Origin: Chimonanthus salicifolius
Lineage: Eukaryota > Streptophyta > Magnoliopsida > Laurales > Calycanthaceae
DNA: 64,000 nt
Reading direction: 5' to 3'
Assembly (NCBI GenBank): GCA_013350335.1
Contig: CM023532.1
Location: 32,303,708-32,367,707, forward strand
A program made the translations under genes and the position numbers. Every line of letters begins with the position of its first letter. Within the stretch, counting starts at the first letter, position 1. This document shows positions 23,136-35,877 of this stretch, piece after piece. Below the pieces are notes generated by a model that saw only the letters and a list, made by a program, of their open reading frames with translations, was not told the DNA's origin and made no database searches.

Positions 23136-25940
23136 TAATAAAACAACAGTCGACTTTTTGAGCTTTTTTAATCTATTAATTTCTCTTTTCGCTTAAATTC
23201 TTGTGGATACTTTTACTATATTGAAAAGCTTGAGTACTCTAACGAACTACGTTAGAAATAAGTCCAACCTTATGATTAAAAAAACATTTTATGGTCAGAT
23301 AGATTGTCACCAAGGCTATCAAATTATGAAAAATGGGATTTATTGAATTATCTTAATCGTTGATTTTTTATATGATTAGACACAAATCATTGATAAATAT
23401 TTTTCTCAATGATGTTCAATCCAGCGGTGAGGATGAATCAAATGAAAATCAATTTGGATTGGATTTGAGTTTAAAATAACAAATGATAATTTTAATACTT
23501 TGAATCTATCTTGAAGTGGGCTCAACACGAGGCCCTTTCGCTTGGGTTCAAAAAATGTCCATGTATTTTGTATTTTTCCCTCTCTATTACTTATTATCAA
23601 ATCTTAATTGTTTGTTCATATGTCATCCACCAATTGAAAGGACTAGAATCTTTTAAGGGTATTGATTTTATATCATTGAACCTTGACTTGTGATATATAA
23701 AGAAAAAAATGAGATTTTAAAAGAAAATTATGAAATATTTCACTATTTAAGGGACAGTGTCCGATATTACAAGAACACTTGAATTCAAATCAAAACCCAA
23801 CTTTCAATTTCGTCATCGATTAGTGAAATTGGACCATGTTCATATACGACAACATGGGACAAGAAACTGTACATTCCGTGAAGCCATTTATCAACAAAAA
23901 AAATCGATTAACTCCATAATCTTAGATCTCACCAATTAAATTGGCAAGCACCATTTTATAGTCATCAACTCATGATCAAACTTTTGAATTTTTGTGAGAA
24001 TGTCAAGGGCATCATCTTTCTTAAATGAGAATCCTCACCTTTTTTTTCACTCAAAGTCGAACCACTTCCCAACCTAAAAGGCTAAAACCACTCACAAAAA
24101 GCAAAGTCTCTTGCACAAGGCTTTTCAATTAGAGTCCAATACCCACATCTTTGTTTGAGAAATCAAGAGATCATGGCCCCCTCAAAAGAAGATCTCTTCA
24201 CACCCAATTATCTTGAGTGAGTATTTCTTTATCAAGATTTGATATTTAGATTATTCTTTAAATGGAGTTAAATTCCTACATAATTAAGTATGATAGAAGG
24301 ATAATTATATAAATATGAGGTGTATAAAGTTTCAATCTGCGTCTAGGAGTGGGTCAGGAGGATCTCATAACGCCTTTTTTTTTCTCTTCTCATCGGAGTT
24401 ATTTCACAAAGACTTGTGAGGATAATGAAGAAGGGGAGACCAAATACACTTGGAGAGCGCAATATAACAGAGAGTTGTATGCTGCGTTCGGGAAGGATGA
24501 ATCACTTCAGAAAAAGAATCTATTGATTCTCTCTTAATTGGTTGGATCTTAGGTGTGATTTACTTCACGGGCGAAGTCTCTGGTTATTTTAACATAATAA
24601 CTTATATTCATTAGAATTGAAACGACTAAAATTATATAGCTAATATGATCAAATAATTTTGAAACTTTGCATACTTTATATTTATATAATCACCTATCTA
24701 ATAATCCATTTAATTAAAAATCTCATTAAAACATTTAAAAAAAAAAAAATACAAACCCAACTATTTGCCGTATAGTCTTCTAATCATCAACTCCAATGAA
24801 TTCAAACTCATCTCCTCAATAATGCTACTGTCCTACCTAAAATCCTCTCAAACAAGCCACTAAAGGACATCCTCACTCATCTACTCATGTATGTTGGGTC
24901 CCATTGCAAAAGTCTCTTCTCACACTCTTAGCTGGCCAACCCATCCATCAAGCGACAAGTGTCAACATGTGACTTGTACCACGTAGTCTCTTACCTCTGT
25001 CCTTCGCTCCAACAGCAGATTTAAAATAATGTTGAATGACTTGTGAGCCTTATATTTGTTAAAAAAAGGGCAATTTTTATAGAGTATTAGATGATCGAGA
25101 GTTAAAATTTTGATATGAATAAATTTAATTTTTTTACAAAATAAGAAGATAATATGAGGAAACATATGACATGAAAAATCTAAATTTTATAAAAATGTTA
25201 GAATATTAAAAAACATTTAAATCGATTAATTCATTCTTCGTACATAAATATCGATCTAAATTGAATCATGGCAGATTTTTTTAGTTTGTTGATCCGTTCA
25301 AAATACCCTAAACACTATATTCATGAGATTAAAGGCTTTTCATTTAATTCTAAAAATGTTTAGTATATCATTTCACTCTTCATTTAATTTTAAAAACATT
25401 TGTATTAGCCAATATTTAATACAATGGGCTGAACAAATAATTACTTATCAAAAAAAGGATCTTCAAGAGATAATTTCTCCGCTGCAATCACCATTCTTTG
25501 ACCCCCCATGTGGGACGTAGTTCTACGCCATTGGGAAAGAAAACTGGTTCAGCAAGAACTGGGCCTGAAAAGACTTAGCCAGCTCATTTCACTTTTTCGA
25601 CTACACATTAACTTAATGTCATTAAGTCTATGTGGGCCTTTTTAAAGTGAGCAAATAATTTTGACGTCAATGTATGCAAATATTTGAAAATCTGAACAGG
25701 ATGGAAGACTAGGCCCAAATAATTTCAACCAAAACTTCAATCTGGCCCAACCACATAACTCAGCTGGGTCAAACAGAGGCAAACCTGACACCTTGTGGCC
25801 CAAAAAGCTGCTTAAATCATAGCCACTGGATCTAATCTGCAACTACAGAAATGGGCGGCCCGGCCCATTGCGGGTTCAACAATCAACCCATCCCCAAATA
25901 CCCAGTTGGCAGCCTCCATGCTGACTAAGCAGCATCCATT
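23136..25940. other. Intergenic, nothing recognised
   Basis: About 2.8 kb of AT-rich sequence with scattered open frames of 60-70 codons, none with a recognisable domain or signal peptide. The end may include distal promoter of the PADRE gene. Confidence 0.45.
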
Positions 25941-25950
25941 CATGGACTCG

Positions 25951-25958
25951 CACGTGTC
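25951..25958. promoter_or_regulatory. G-box/ABRE upstream of the PADRE gene
   Basis: CACGTGTC about 410 bases before the ATG at 26364. The ACGTGTC core is an abscisic-acid response element. PADRE genes as a family respond to abiotic and pathogen stress, so the element fits, though its activity is inferred. Confidence 0.45.
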
Positions 25959-26363
25959 ATTCATGGGCTTGGCCACATTATTGAAAGTAGGGGAAGAACA
26001 GATGGGTGGGGGCGTAACTCTAAATGATGAACCCAAAAGCCAAGTACATAACAAGGTGCAATTATTCAATCCATGAATTTCATCCTAAGCAAGATAAAAA
26101 AAAAAAAAATTTTATTTTATTTTATTTTATTTTTTCCCTTTTCTTCTCTCTCTCACCCTACATAAAGGAAAAGTATAATAACAACATCATCTCACCAAAG
26201 TTTTTGGTTATTGATTCTCAAATTGATGGAAAAGAGAAAGGGAGTATTCATTCTCTTAAGCTATCTTTTCTCTCTTCTTTTTCCTTTTCCCTTCTCTCTC
26301 TTGTAAAAGACTCTGTTCTCTTGACACACAGGGAGAGAAGGAAGAGAATTCTTAGATATAGAG

Positions 26364-26870
26364 ATGGCAGCAATGAAGAACACCATTAGATGCTGCATCT
26401 CTTGCATTCTTCCCTGCGGCTTCCTCGACGTAATCCGTATCGTACATTCAAATGGCCGGGTCGAGGAATTCAGCAAGACAATCAGAGCAAGTGAGATCAT
26501 GAAGGCAAATCCAAAACATGTCCTTAGAAAGTCATCGACAACGTCGTCGGAAGAAGGGGTTGTTCCAAGAATTGTGATATTGCCACCCGACGCCGAGCTC
26601 CAACGAGGGAAGATCTACTTCCTCGTGCCCGCTTCGTCGCTGGCGGAGAAAACCCGGTCGTCTTCCGCAAGAAAGAAGAAGAAGAGAGACCCCCATAGCA
26701 GTAGCAACAGCAGCAGTGAAAGCCCAGTTAAAGTAACAAAGCTTCTTGTATCCGATCAATACTTATCGGAGATTCTATCGGAGAAATCGACACAGAGAGA
26801 TAGGCGGCGGGGCAGAGTCGGCATCTGGCGGCCTCACTTGGAGAGTATATCAGAGATCTCAAATGATTAA
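26364..26870 (+). CDS. PADRE (DUF4228) domain protein
   Basis: A 168-residue single-exon protein of the plant PADRE/DUF4228 family, induced by pathogens and abiotic stress; molecular function is not firmly known. Seen in order: N-terminal MAAMKNTIRCCISCILPCG, Cys-rich with a possible acylation site; the conserved start DVIRIVHSNGRVEEF; ASEIMKANPKHVL; VILPPDAELQRGKIYFLVP, the diagnostic block; a disordered linker with a basic run ARKKKKRDP (possible nuclear signal) and Ser repeats; then the C-terminal VSDQYLSEILSEKS helix and GIWRPHLESISE. The length is usual for the family. The start has a good context (GAGATGGC), after a pyrimidine-rich leader. Downstream lie an A tract at 26946-26957 and a strong hairpin at 27028-27084. 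The neighbours are transposons, not an operon-like cluster. Confidence 0.9.
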   Translation: MAAMKNTIRCCISCILPCGFLDVIRIVHSNGRVEEFSKTIRASEIMKANPKHVLRKSSTTSSEEGVVPRIVILPPDAELQRGKIYFLVPASSLAEKTRSSSARKKKKRDPHSSSNSSSESPVKVTKLLVSDQYLSEILSEKSTQRDRRRGRVGIWRPHLESISEISND

Positions 26871-27027
26871 AAACCGGGTTATGATTCTTCTGACCTTCAT
26901 TTAGATGATTACCTCTTTCTGTATATATACATATATGAAGATTGAAAAAAAAAAAAAGCCACTGTCTCGGTTGTTGTTCTGCTTTATGATTTTTGAATTT
27001 AAGGTGTTGCTTCCAAGCAGTTGTAGC

Positions 27028-27084
27028 CGGATGTCGGCATGAGAATTCGATTAAATTCGACCGAATTCGGCGTGCCGACATCCG
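27028..27084. other. Long imperfect hairpin downstream of the PADRE gene
   Basis: CGGATGTCGGCA (27028-27039) and TGCCGACATCCG (27073-27084) are a perfect 12-bp inverted repeat. Inside it GAATTCG (27043-27049) pairs with CGAATTC (27062-27068), leaving a 12-base loop. It lies about 160 bases after the stop codon, within or just past the 3' UTR. It could be an RNA structure, a MITE relic or a small-RNA source. Confidence 0.6.
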
Positions 27085-27094
27085 ATCTCATGCT

Positions 27095-28380
27095 ATTAGT
27101 GGGATTTTTATGGTGTTCTTAGCAGCAGAAATTCATGGATGGATTGTTTTTGTAAGGAAAAGGTGAGGGAGAGAGCTGGTTACTGCTCTGAGTGCTTCTT
27201 TTTCTTTTGTGGGGTGAATTGTATGTGGGAGGAGACTGTTATTACTGGAGTCCCTTGCATCTACTCTCATCATCTATCTACAAATAAATTTGAATAAAAT
27301 TTCAAGTATTATTACATCAATGCCCTCGATCCACTTGAAAATGACCTTTGCACTTGCATTAATGTTTACAAATTCCATGAAATTAGTCCCAACCCAGTCA
27401 ACATGACTCACTGTAAACTTTAGCTGAGTTGGTCACCGACTATTTGTCCAATTCTGCTGTAAAAAACATATAATTATTTTTTATTTACTTTGTTCTTTCT
27501 CTACTTCTTTAACAATTTATTATATTTTTATGATGTTAAATCAACACAACGATCTAAATAGTTTGACTTGACAGTTGAATATAATTAGAACAAACCATAC
27601 AACTCGAGTGAATTTCCAACAAATTTCAAGATCAAGATTTCAAATTCTTTGTTGATATTGGGCTACTTTATCTTTATCTTTGCAATAGAAAAAATGTGAG
27701 ATTTTAAATTAAAATGTTGAATGATCAAACAATTTGAATACTCAATAACACTTTCCTCTGTTTGTGAGATGAGATGGGACCTGGTCAGTGAAGGCTAAAG
27801 AGACAAGGAATGTCAAAATTTTCTATCTTCCATTTTTATTTAAAAAAATAAAGTGCTGGCCGCAAGAATTTTTTATTTTTGTTTTGCATGAATTAGGATA
27901 AAATGAGACACACCTATCATTTGATCATGAAAATAGTGTTCGAGTTGTGAATGAGTCTCACATTTACAGTGTAGAGACTAATATTATAAATTAATATTTT
28001 AAAATCAATATTCAATTCTATCAATTGGAATTGAATTATCAATCAAATATTATAAAAAAAAAAAAGGGGGGGGGAAATGATGTGAGGTGATATCAGCTTT
28101 TGAAGGTTATTCCTTAGTGGGGCCTTTGCATGTGGACCAAACAAAGTAGACTGAGCTTTGGACTCACTTTTCCATGTGTGTAGGCATAATTTTACACTTT
28201 TCACTAAGCAAAAGGACCAGTCAGGAGAGTGCATCTCAGTGTTGTACAAAAGCAAGGACTTGACAATTTTCTGTTGGGCTAATTGATTTGTGCCTTCCTT
28301 TTCATGCCTTTTTTTCCTAGGTTTAAGTTCTTTCGTTCAAAATAATAAAATCAATTCCTCAAAGGCCAGTTATACACACA
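27095..28380. other. Intergenic, nothing recognised
   Basis: AT-rich. No gene, SINE head or clear transposon end found. A homopolymer patch (A then G run) occurs near 28050-28075. Confidence 0.45.
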
Positions 28381-28383
28381 CTC

Positions 28384-29312
28384 AGGTTTTTTTTTTTTCC
28401 ATACACTCAATTATCATTTTATCCTTTATTTTTAAAGAAAAAAAAATTCTCCATGTCATTCAAACGGCTGTTTGGTTTGTTCAAACCAACAATTCGAATA
28501 AATTCCTTTGAATGATGGCTGTGGAGTGAGATTTTCAACGAGGCTATTTTTTGACTATTTTTACAAACAAGGTATCAAAATTTATATACTCTGAATTTTA
28601 TAAACTTCGTAATTAATTTTAAGTGAAAAATGTATACTTTTGGACTTAAAAAATTATACCCAAATAACTAAGAAAAATGGTCTTCCTTCTTAATTCTTTG
28701 GGTACGATATTTGAAGTCCAAAACTATACTCTATTGACTTAAAATCATTCTCAGAGTTTATAAAATTCAGAATAAATGAATTGTGATACCTTGTTTGTAG
28801 AAATGATTCGAGAAATCCGAGGCACACGTGCAAAGGTTACAGTTAGCAGGGACACGGTTTCTCGACCTATTTTTACAAATAAGGTATCAAAATTCATCTA
28901 TTCTGAATTTTATGAACTCTAGGACTGATTTTAAGTGAAAATGGTATAGTTTTGGGCTTCAAATATCGTACCCAAAGTATTAAGAGGGAAGTTTTTTTTC
29001 CTTAATTCTTTGTGTACAATTTTTGAAGTCTAAAACTATATTCTTTTCACTTAAAATTAGTTCCAGAGTTCATAAAATTCAAAGTAGATGAATTTTGATA
29101 CCTTGTTTGTAAAAATCGATCGAGAAACAGCCTCGTTTGAAAATCCCACTCTACATTCATCGTTCGAAGGAATCCATTTGAACTGTTTCGTTCTAACGAA
29201 CTAAACGGTCGTTCGAAGGACACGGAGAATCATTTTTTTTTTTTTTAAAATGAAGAACAAAATGATAATTTCACTCGATTTTTTTAAAATCGAGTATGTA
29301 AAAAAGAAAACC
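28384..29312. mobile_element. Foldback element made of two tandem ~280-bp hairpins inside outer inverted repeats
   Basis: The outer arms pair: AATTCTCCATGTCATTCAAA on the left against the complement of the region ending at 29232, and GATTTTCAACGAGGCT against AGCCTCGTTTGAAAATC. The pairing continues outward through ATTATCATTTT to about 28384 and 29312. Between the arms lie two hairpins in a row (about 28555-28805 and 28868-29120), each starting TTTTTACAAA(C/T)AAGGTATC and ending with its complement GATACCTTGTTTGTA. The ~60-base spacer at 28806-28865 is unique. No coding capacity. The target duplication is not clear, so the class is unknown. Confidence 0.7.
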
Positions 29313-29315
29313 CGA

Positions 29316-31077
29316 ATCTATGCCTGGTATTCCTCAAAATAGAGTGTAATAAAGTTCAATGAGAAAAGAGAGGAAAAAGACACATAATTAGGGTTCGAAA
29401 GTCAAGAGTGACAAGAGAACCTATAGATGTTTTAGGTCAAGCTTAGGATAAGTCGGCAAGATTTATTCGTTTGTAAAATTAAGATTTTTAATTAACTATA
29501 ATATCTTGCTAGACACGATATGTATTACAAAAATATATATTACATAGCATAGGTGTTTGAGTTGAACTAGGATGTGGGTCCAATTCAAACTTTTGCGTTT
29601 AGGTTGGGCCCTAACAATGGCTCAAGCTCGACCCAAATTTCAATTAGGCCCTAAATCATGAGCATGATTTCGGGCTTGGAACCTAGCCCAAATAGACTTT
29701 GATTCTAGATTTTCTGTGTCGGGCTAGGTTGGCATGAGTTGGGCCTGACACAACCCACAATATACAAACTGATCAATATTTATGTGACTTGATGATATGT
29801 CTGTAATGAGATGGAAACAATTTCACTATCTCTAAAACTAAAGTTACGGAGTATTTTCTTTTTTTTTTTTAGTCTTTAATTACAAATGAATTCTATAACC
29901 CTAGAAATCTCCGAGTGACTCAATATATAGACACTAAAATATATTGTAGTGACAATATCCACAATCATAAAGAAACATAACAATATTTATACAATTCAAC
30001 AATGTCTACATTATTACATAAAACTGATCTCGTCATCTTCAGTAATAGGATTACAAAGTGATTGATCTCTTCCTTGTGCCTCTTTTAATAGAAACGAATT
30101 ATGTGACTCTAGAAATTTCCAAAGCTTATAATATTCAATATTAAAGTGGCAGCTGAAAAGAACGGTCTCAAGAAGTGGGAGTCTTGTGTTTGATTTTCAC
30201 TCTTTCTTATCAGACCACTCTCTTTAGACTTATCCGATGTGTTTAGATTGTGACGTGAAAAATTAGAAACTCGGCCTCTAAACATCTAAACAGAGAACTT
30301 CAGGCTAATCATTATGGGCAACCAACCATGCCCTAAACTTGAGACATTTTTTTTTAAAAGATGCATGGCCATGAAATGATAATGGTATAAAGCTTAGGAA
30401 TTTTCAGTTTAAGCAAGCAGAGCAGTTTGAGGATGAGATGGATAAAGATTTATCACTCCTTTTGTGGTGTAGAAGTGGATAAAAAAGGAGTCTTCAATAA
30501 TTCAAGTGCGCCTTTCTCTTTCCACCGATCGCAACGGTTATTTTCTGCAACTTTTGCTTTGATTTCTTCCATGTCTACACTAATGGGCCTTCTCTTTTGC
30601 CCTCTGCAGAGAAAACAGAGCATGAAGAGATGGGTTTCAGATACTTAGATATCTCTTAGATGTAAACAAGTCATTTTATTCGACCAATGGACCACAACGT
30701 GCTTTGTTGCAATCTATTAAAATTTGGCACCTCATCTTCCCCCACATTCTTCACAAACTTCACATCACTCTGTCTAAATCATGGGCCACGTCTTCGGTAC
30801 ATCGTTTTCAGATATTTACATCCATTAATGGTGTTGCTGTTCCAAGAAAGAAAATGAAATCGACAGTTAAAATGAAAATAATTTACCAAATGAATGAATT
30901 GTTGTGGGGTTCTTTTGAATTTTGAGTTAATAATTTTTTTCAAATCTCTAGAAAATTAAATATTTCAAACTAAGTGTTTGAGAAATAGTAAATGCCGATA
31001 TCTCGAGTAAGAATATTCATTTAAAAACCTCCTCTAATAACATTCTATGCTTTAATAACACACTCTTTCTCTCCATC
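29316..31077. other. Intergenic with degraded repeats
   Basis: A patch with GGGCTAGGTTGGCATG and TTGGGCCTGACAC at 29725-29760 resembles worn hAT MITE sequence. At about 30140-30340 there is a weak SINE-B relative (GAAGTGGGAGTCTTG, TTATCCGATGTGTTTAG). Two open frames of 73 codons (30427-30925) have no recognisable domain. Confidence 0.4.
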
Positions 31078-31085
31078 GTCTAAAG

Positions 31086-31392
31086 TAGGATTGAAATCGT
31101 GTCAAGTCAAGTTGGGTTTTTTAAGATCCAACCTGACTTGAATTAATATTTATGGAATTCGACCCGATCCGACCCTATTCGAATTCTAACCCGACCAGCA
31201 TTTTGAACCCATTTTAGCATAATTTTCACCGGGTTGGATCGGGTCGAGTTGGATTAACTTGTAAATTCCTTAACTCTACCTGACCCGAATTTCATGTGGG
31301 GTTTTGTCTTTTCAACCCGTTGACCCGACTCGCATGACCCGAACGCTTGATTTCTCAGGTCGAGTAAAAAACCGACCCTAGTTTCACCCCTA
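31086..31392. mobile_element. hAT-type MITE, 307 bp
   Basis: Starts TAGGATTGAAATCGTG and ends GTTTCACCCCTA, a TAGGGGTGAAA-type inverted end. Flanks GTCTAAAG (31078-31085) and GTCTAAAA (31393-31400) match at 7 of 8 bases. The interior is full of GACCCGA/TCGGGTC words. No coding capacity. Confidence 0.75.
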
Positions 31393-31400
31393 GTCTAAAA

Positions 31401-32190
31401 CAAAACAATTAAATAGTAGCATTTTAATCTATATAGATTTTTCTGTTAATTTTTTAAATTTAAATTCTCCAATATCATAATCTATCAATTGGCGAACAAA
31501 CTTAGAAGTGGTCAAATACAATTCTATCCTAACTTTAATATGTATATTGATACCGGATGGGACCCATCACCTATGTTTTCTTTCTTTTCTCAAACCCTTA
31601 CCACATGCCTATTGCAAGTATGGAGATTGAGGAAAATGTGAATGATTAAATTGACATTGATTTTATCATTTTGTACCCACAACGTGCTCATTTTTTCATT
31701 GGCAATGGCAAAGGCAAAGGCAAAGGATCAATTAATTAATCATGATTAAGTAATCTAAACATGATATAAAGGCCTCACTATGTGAGTGAACAGGCTAAGT
31801 AATCTTCTTGATTAAAAGAAAATAGATCTCCGATCCCTTTCAAGGACAAATCGAATGGCTTCAGTGTCCTAACTCGGAGGAAATTCTACATATTTATTGG
31901 ATTATGTTGGGTTTTATAGAAATAAGAAAAATATAAAATCTGCCAATATTTTAGCTTAAAAAGGATCAAATTTTGACCCATTTCTACTAAAATTTTGTGA
32001 TAGTATAGATTCTCTTTATTTTTGAAAAATTATAAAATGAGTCAAAATAGGTTGAAATAACTCATATTCAAGCCATAAAATGTCAGGTCAAAGGGCTGTC
32101 TCATTTTAGTGTTGGCCGATATTTTAAACTCTAATAATTGACAGCAACTTAATCGCCATTCACATGGAGTGGCTTGAGAATCTTCTTTTA
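31401..32190. other. Intergenic; holds one stray MITE end
   Basis: No gene. At 32110-32135 GTTGGCCGATATTTTAAACTC resembles a single end of the GGCCGATA MITE family with no partner, a truncated relic. Confidence 0.4.
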
Positions 32191-32196
32191 TACTAC

Positions 32197-32318
32197 TGTT
32201 AGGACTGGACATCCCGTCTAAAAGGCTAGTTTAATAAATGGAGTGAGTCAGTCTTTTATAAGTTTTTAATTTTTCTCTCTTACAATCGATATGGGACTCT
32301 CGTTCGTCTGCACGTCCA
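32197..32318 (-). mobile_element. TRIM solo LTR, minus strand
   Basis: TGTTAGGACTGGACATCC, AAAAGGCTAG, GGAGTGAGTCAGTC, ATCGATATGGGACTC: the same word order as the LTRs at 52150-52246 and 55618-55735. No priming site or second LTR adjoins it. Confidence 0.6.
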
Positions 32319-32815
32319 TGGAAAAAAAAATCTCTAGCTTCTTCATCCGCGATGGACTGAAAAACGAAAAAAAAAACCAGAGTAGCAAGAGAGGAAGGGT
32401 AGAATCAGAATTTTAAAAGAAAACGTTAAGTAAAAATCATGGTGAAAATATCAAAACTCTTTTTTTTTTATTCTAATCTTTCATTTTGTTTCAAATAACA
32501 TAATTTAAAATCGTATAGTTAGGAAAACTTGCATGATTATCACCGTGTATGAGAACCATCACCATTTCCATTTTCCACATATGTAGGACCAACCACCATC
32601 TTGTTTGGTGTATGGTTAAGCGTGTCTTCAATGTGAAATTTATGCTGGCCGTTGCATATTAAAATATTTTATTTTGTAAAATTCTCAACAGCTATACTTA
32701 AAATATAAAATAAATAAATTATAAACTATTTAAAATATCTATTTAGATATAGAATATCACTTTGTGAATAATTCTATCATAGGCTTTATTGAACTACTGG
32801 TTTCCCTCATGCGAG
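32319..32815. other. Intergenic, nothing recognised
   Basis: AT-rich sequence without coding or repeat signals I can name. Confidence 0.4.
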
Positions 32816-33094
32816 TCATGCAAGTTGGGTCAATTAGTCAGGTTGAATGGAGAAGACAAAAACCCATATAAAATTCGAGTCGGATCGGGTTAAGGAATTT
32901 TCAAGTTAACACGACTCGACCGAACTCAACCTTACTAAAATTAGGCAAAATGGATTTAGAATGCAGGTCGGGTCAGAATTCAAATTGAGTCGAGTTAGAA
33001 TTCAGGTCGGGTCGGGTCGAGAATTTCAAGTCAAAAACTCGAGTCCAGCTGAGTTTTAAGAAACTCAAGCCAACCTGACTCGATTTCAGCCCTA
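32815..33094. mobile_element. hAT-type MITE, left end worn
   Basis: The right end GACTCGATTTCAGCCCTA at 33077-33094 is the inverted TAGGGCTGAAATC-type terminus of the hAT MITEs. The interior repeats GTCGGGTC and GAGTCGAGTT. The left end near ATGCAAGTTGGGTC is eroded and no 8-bp duplication could be read. Confidence 0.5.
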
Positions 33095-34160
33095 AGTGGA
33101 ATCTAATGTACTATATTTTAATAGACATTTTCAGAGTATTGTTCCTCGTTAAAGAATTAAATTTAGAAATTCATGATTTTTAAGAGTCCAAACTCAATGG
33201 CAACTAAAGTCAATTTTGCTGAATTTTTAATCTGATTCAAGATCAATTTAGAATGAGTCCAATACATGGAACATGGAGCTTCAAGTGGGGATGAGCAATG
33301 TTGCTCAAGTGAAAATTTTACGAACCCTCGTTAACCCTAAATGTTAGTAAATGTGCAACTGACTTAATAAACCTAAGTATATAATAAATGGATGGGCTTA
33401 GCCAAAGTTTACTTGTGGTCCAAACTAGATTAGCCCAAAGACTTAAAAATTAAATCCGTACAACAACAGACACTTAAGAAACCCAAGACCCACTTCAACA
33501 CGAGCATCCTAGTGCCCATACACCACCATCATTATAGTCCATGACTCTTGCTGAGCTTGCACTCCACAAGTTAGGGGACCACTCTTCTTAAACCAAGTGA
33601 GGGTTTTTTTTTTTCTCTAGACACTACATTTATTATATTAATATTAATTCAAAGATTAGGTTTGCACATGCTCGCGCAAGAATTTTGTTGGAGTATTCAT
33701 TTTCTACGTGGAACTCATTTTAACATAAATTTATTTTTTATAGGAAAGAAATTCAAGACTCCCATCTCTTTTCGAATAAGAGAGCATTGAGTAAAACTTT
33801 TGATGACTCCTGCAAACCACGAGTATCGAATGACCACATGACTCAACTTGAGACATTTGATTTCTGAACCAAAGTGTCTACTGGTTGAACTAGTCTATAG
33901 AAAGTCTTTTTAACATCAATCTATTAAACTAAACACTTCGATATCATTTTACCTTTTAGATTCACATCTAACTTTTAAATAAACCTTGTCTAACTTTTCT
34001 CGCCATTAGATGAAGATTTAATAATTCAAAATTTATCCAATAATTTAGACAGTCTGGTACTTCACTTAGGTAGTCTTGTAATTCACAAAATTTCACAACC
34101 ATCATAAAGAGCACGTGAGAGGTTAAATTCCATCGTCTGACATAACCTATTAAAATATAA
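33095..34160. other. Intergenic, nothing recognised
   Basis: AT-rich. A possible worn SINE-B relative occupies about 33745-33900 on the minus strand (AATTCAAGACTCCCATCTC, CACGAGTATCGAATGACC). No gene recognised. Confidence 0.4.
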
Positions 34161-34162
34161 TA

Positions 34163-34352
34163 TTTTTTCTGTCTTATTTTAGTTGTCTCATTTTAAACAT
34201 TTGTATTTTTAAGGGAACTTAAATTTGACTTTAAACTACTCTAGCTTAAGAGGTGATTCTCATCCATTTTCAATATACTTTATGCAAATGAGACAACTAT
34301 TTAATGACAATTCCAAAATCCAAATGAGACAAATAAATTAAGACGGAGAGAG
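34163..34352. mobile_element. Stowaway-type MITE (Tc1/mariner)
   Basis: The right end read on the minus strand is CTCTCTCCGTCTTAATTTAT, close to the CTCCCTCCGT terminus of Stowaway MITEs. The left end TTTTTTCTGTCTTATTTTAG and inner TTGTCTCATTT mirror it. The insertion is flanked by TA on both sides, as expected. Length about 190 bp. Confidence 0.75.
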
Positions 34353-34479
34353 TAACATATTTGCATAAGTATATGCCAAATAAGTTCTAATTCAAAAGAG
34401 TATGGGCCTAGGAAACTTTTAGACTCAACAGCTCATGAGTTTAATGGCCATATTAGAGAGTGGATTTTATCTGTATGGA

Positions 34480-34625
34480 TAGATCGGTTGATCTAAACTT
34501 CTAGGGTTATACTAGAGGTTTTGAATTCGACTTCTTCTAAACTTACTAGATACACGAGGTTTGCAGGTGGTTTTATGTATGCATGAGATTAATCTTACCT
34601 CTAATATTAGATATCCATTTAAAAA
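34480..34625 (+). mobile_element. SINE-B-like copy
   Basis: GATCGGTTGATCTAAAC, a B-box-like GAGGTTTTGAATTCGAC, then the tail words ATGCATGAGATTAATCTTACC and TATTAGATATCC, shared with 41278-41365 and 43305-43390. Confidence 0.45.
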
Positions 34626-35839
34626 ATCCCATTCAAAGGCTATAATTTCAACTATTGTGGTTATTTTTCTATTGTATAATGTTATATAATTATTGTTTGA
34701 TATGTTGTTAAATTGATTAATATTAGAAATCATATAAACAAATGCAAGTAAAGATCTTGTTAGAGAAGATCGCCCACTATTATTCCTGCACGCGTGTGGC
34801 ATTTGACTTGTGTATTTGGATGGATATCAGCCGACACTTTCCTCTGGATGTGACCTTGCCTTTGTTTTTTTTTTTTTTTTTTCTTTTAAAAAAAAAATCA
34901 GCTATATCACATATATTTGTTTATTCATTTATTAATCTCCTATTTGGTGTCTAAATGTTTAGAAAATGAAACCCAGAAATTGCACAGCTGGGACTGCACA
35001 TGTTTCAACTCATTTTTAGGGTTTTTACAAGATTGCTGGTGTTGATTGCAGTGCATGCAATGATATATTTGTTTGTGTATAAATAATAGTTTAAATTTTT
35101 TTAATTTTTATTTTCAGCTGAGTCAAATAATTTAATATGTTTTTAGAATACTTTTTTTAAAGCACTTTTAAAAAATTTTAAATATGAAACAAATACACAC
35201 AGATAAGATACAACTAATTTTGAGAGATTCTTGACAAAAAAATTGACCAACATTATATAATTAAATAAATATATGTGTTTTTAATTTTCCTTAAACAAAG
35301 ACTTATAACATGTCTTCATCGTTTTATCTTTCTAGATAGTCAATATTTAGAACTCTATCAATTATATTGAGAAAAGAAGAAACTGTTAGAATTATCGACT
35401 GAACAGCAAAAAACTGAATTTTCGAACCTGGACAAAGACCAAATTTTCAGCTGAACTGGAAAAAAACCGAATTTTCGAACCGCGGTTCACAGCATTTAAA
35501 TTTTTTTATTTTTTCTTTAAAATTCTTCCCCTTCAAAATATCAAAAATTAATATTAAAAATATATATTTGAAATATAAAGGTTTCTTACCATTTCTATCC
35601 CATATCTTTCACCGATTTAGTATATTACTTAGAGTAAGAATGTTATTTGTAATATTTATATTTATATTATTCATATTAATATTATATATAATATTTATAT
35701 TAAATTATTACTCGGCCGACTTTGACATTGGTTGAACCCGGTTGAACCTAAAATGCCTCAAAGTCGATTCGTTAGATGATCCGATTTTGAGAACATTGGT
35801 TTAAATTCGTAATTTTTTAAATATTTTCAATAAAATATC

Positions 35840-35877
<38 letters not shown>

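Noticed and set aside
26261..27081. Minus-strand frames overlapping the PADRE gene
   Set aside because: They are antisense shadows of a well-supported gene.
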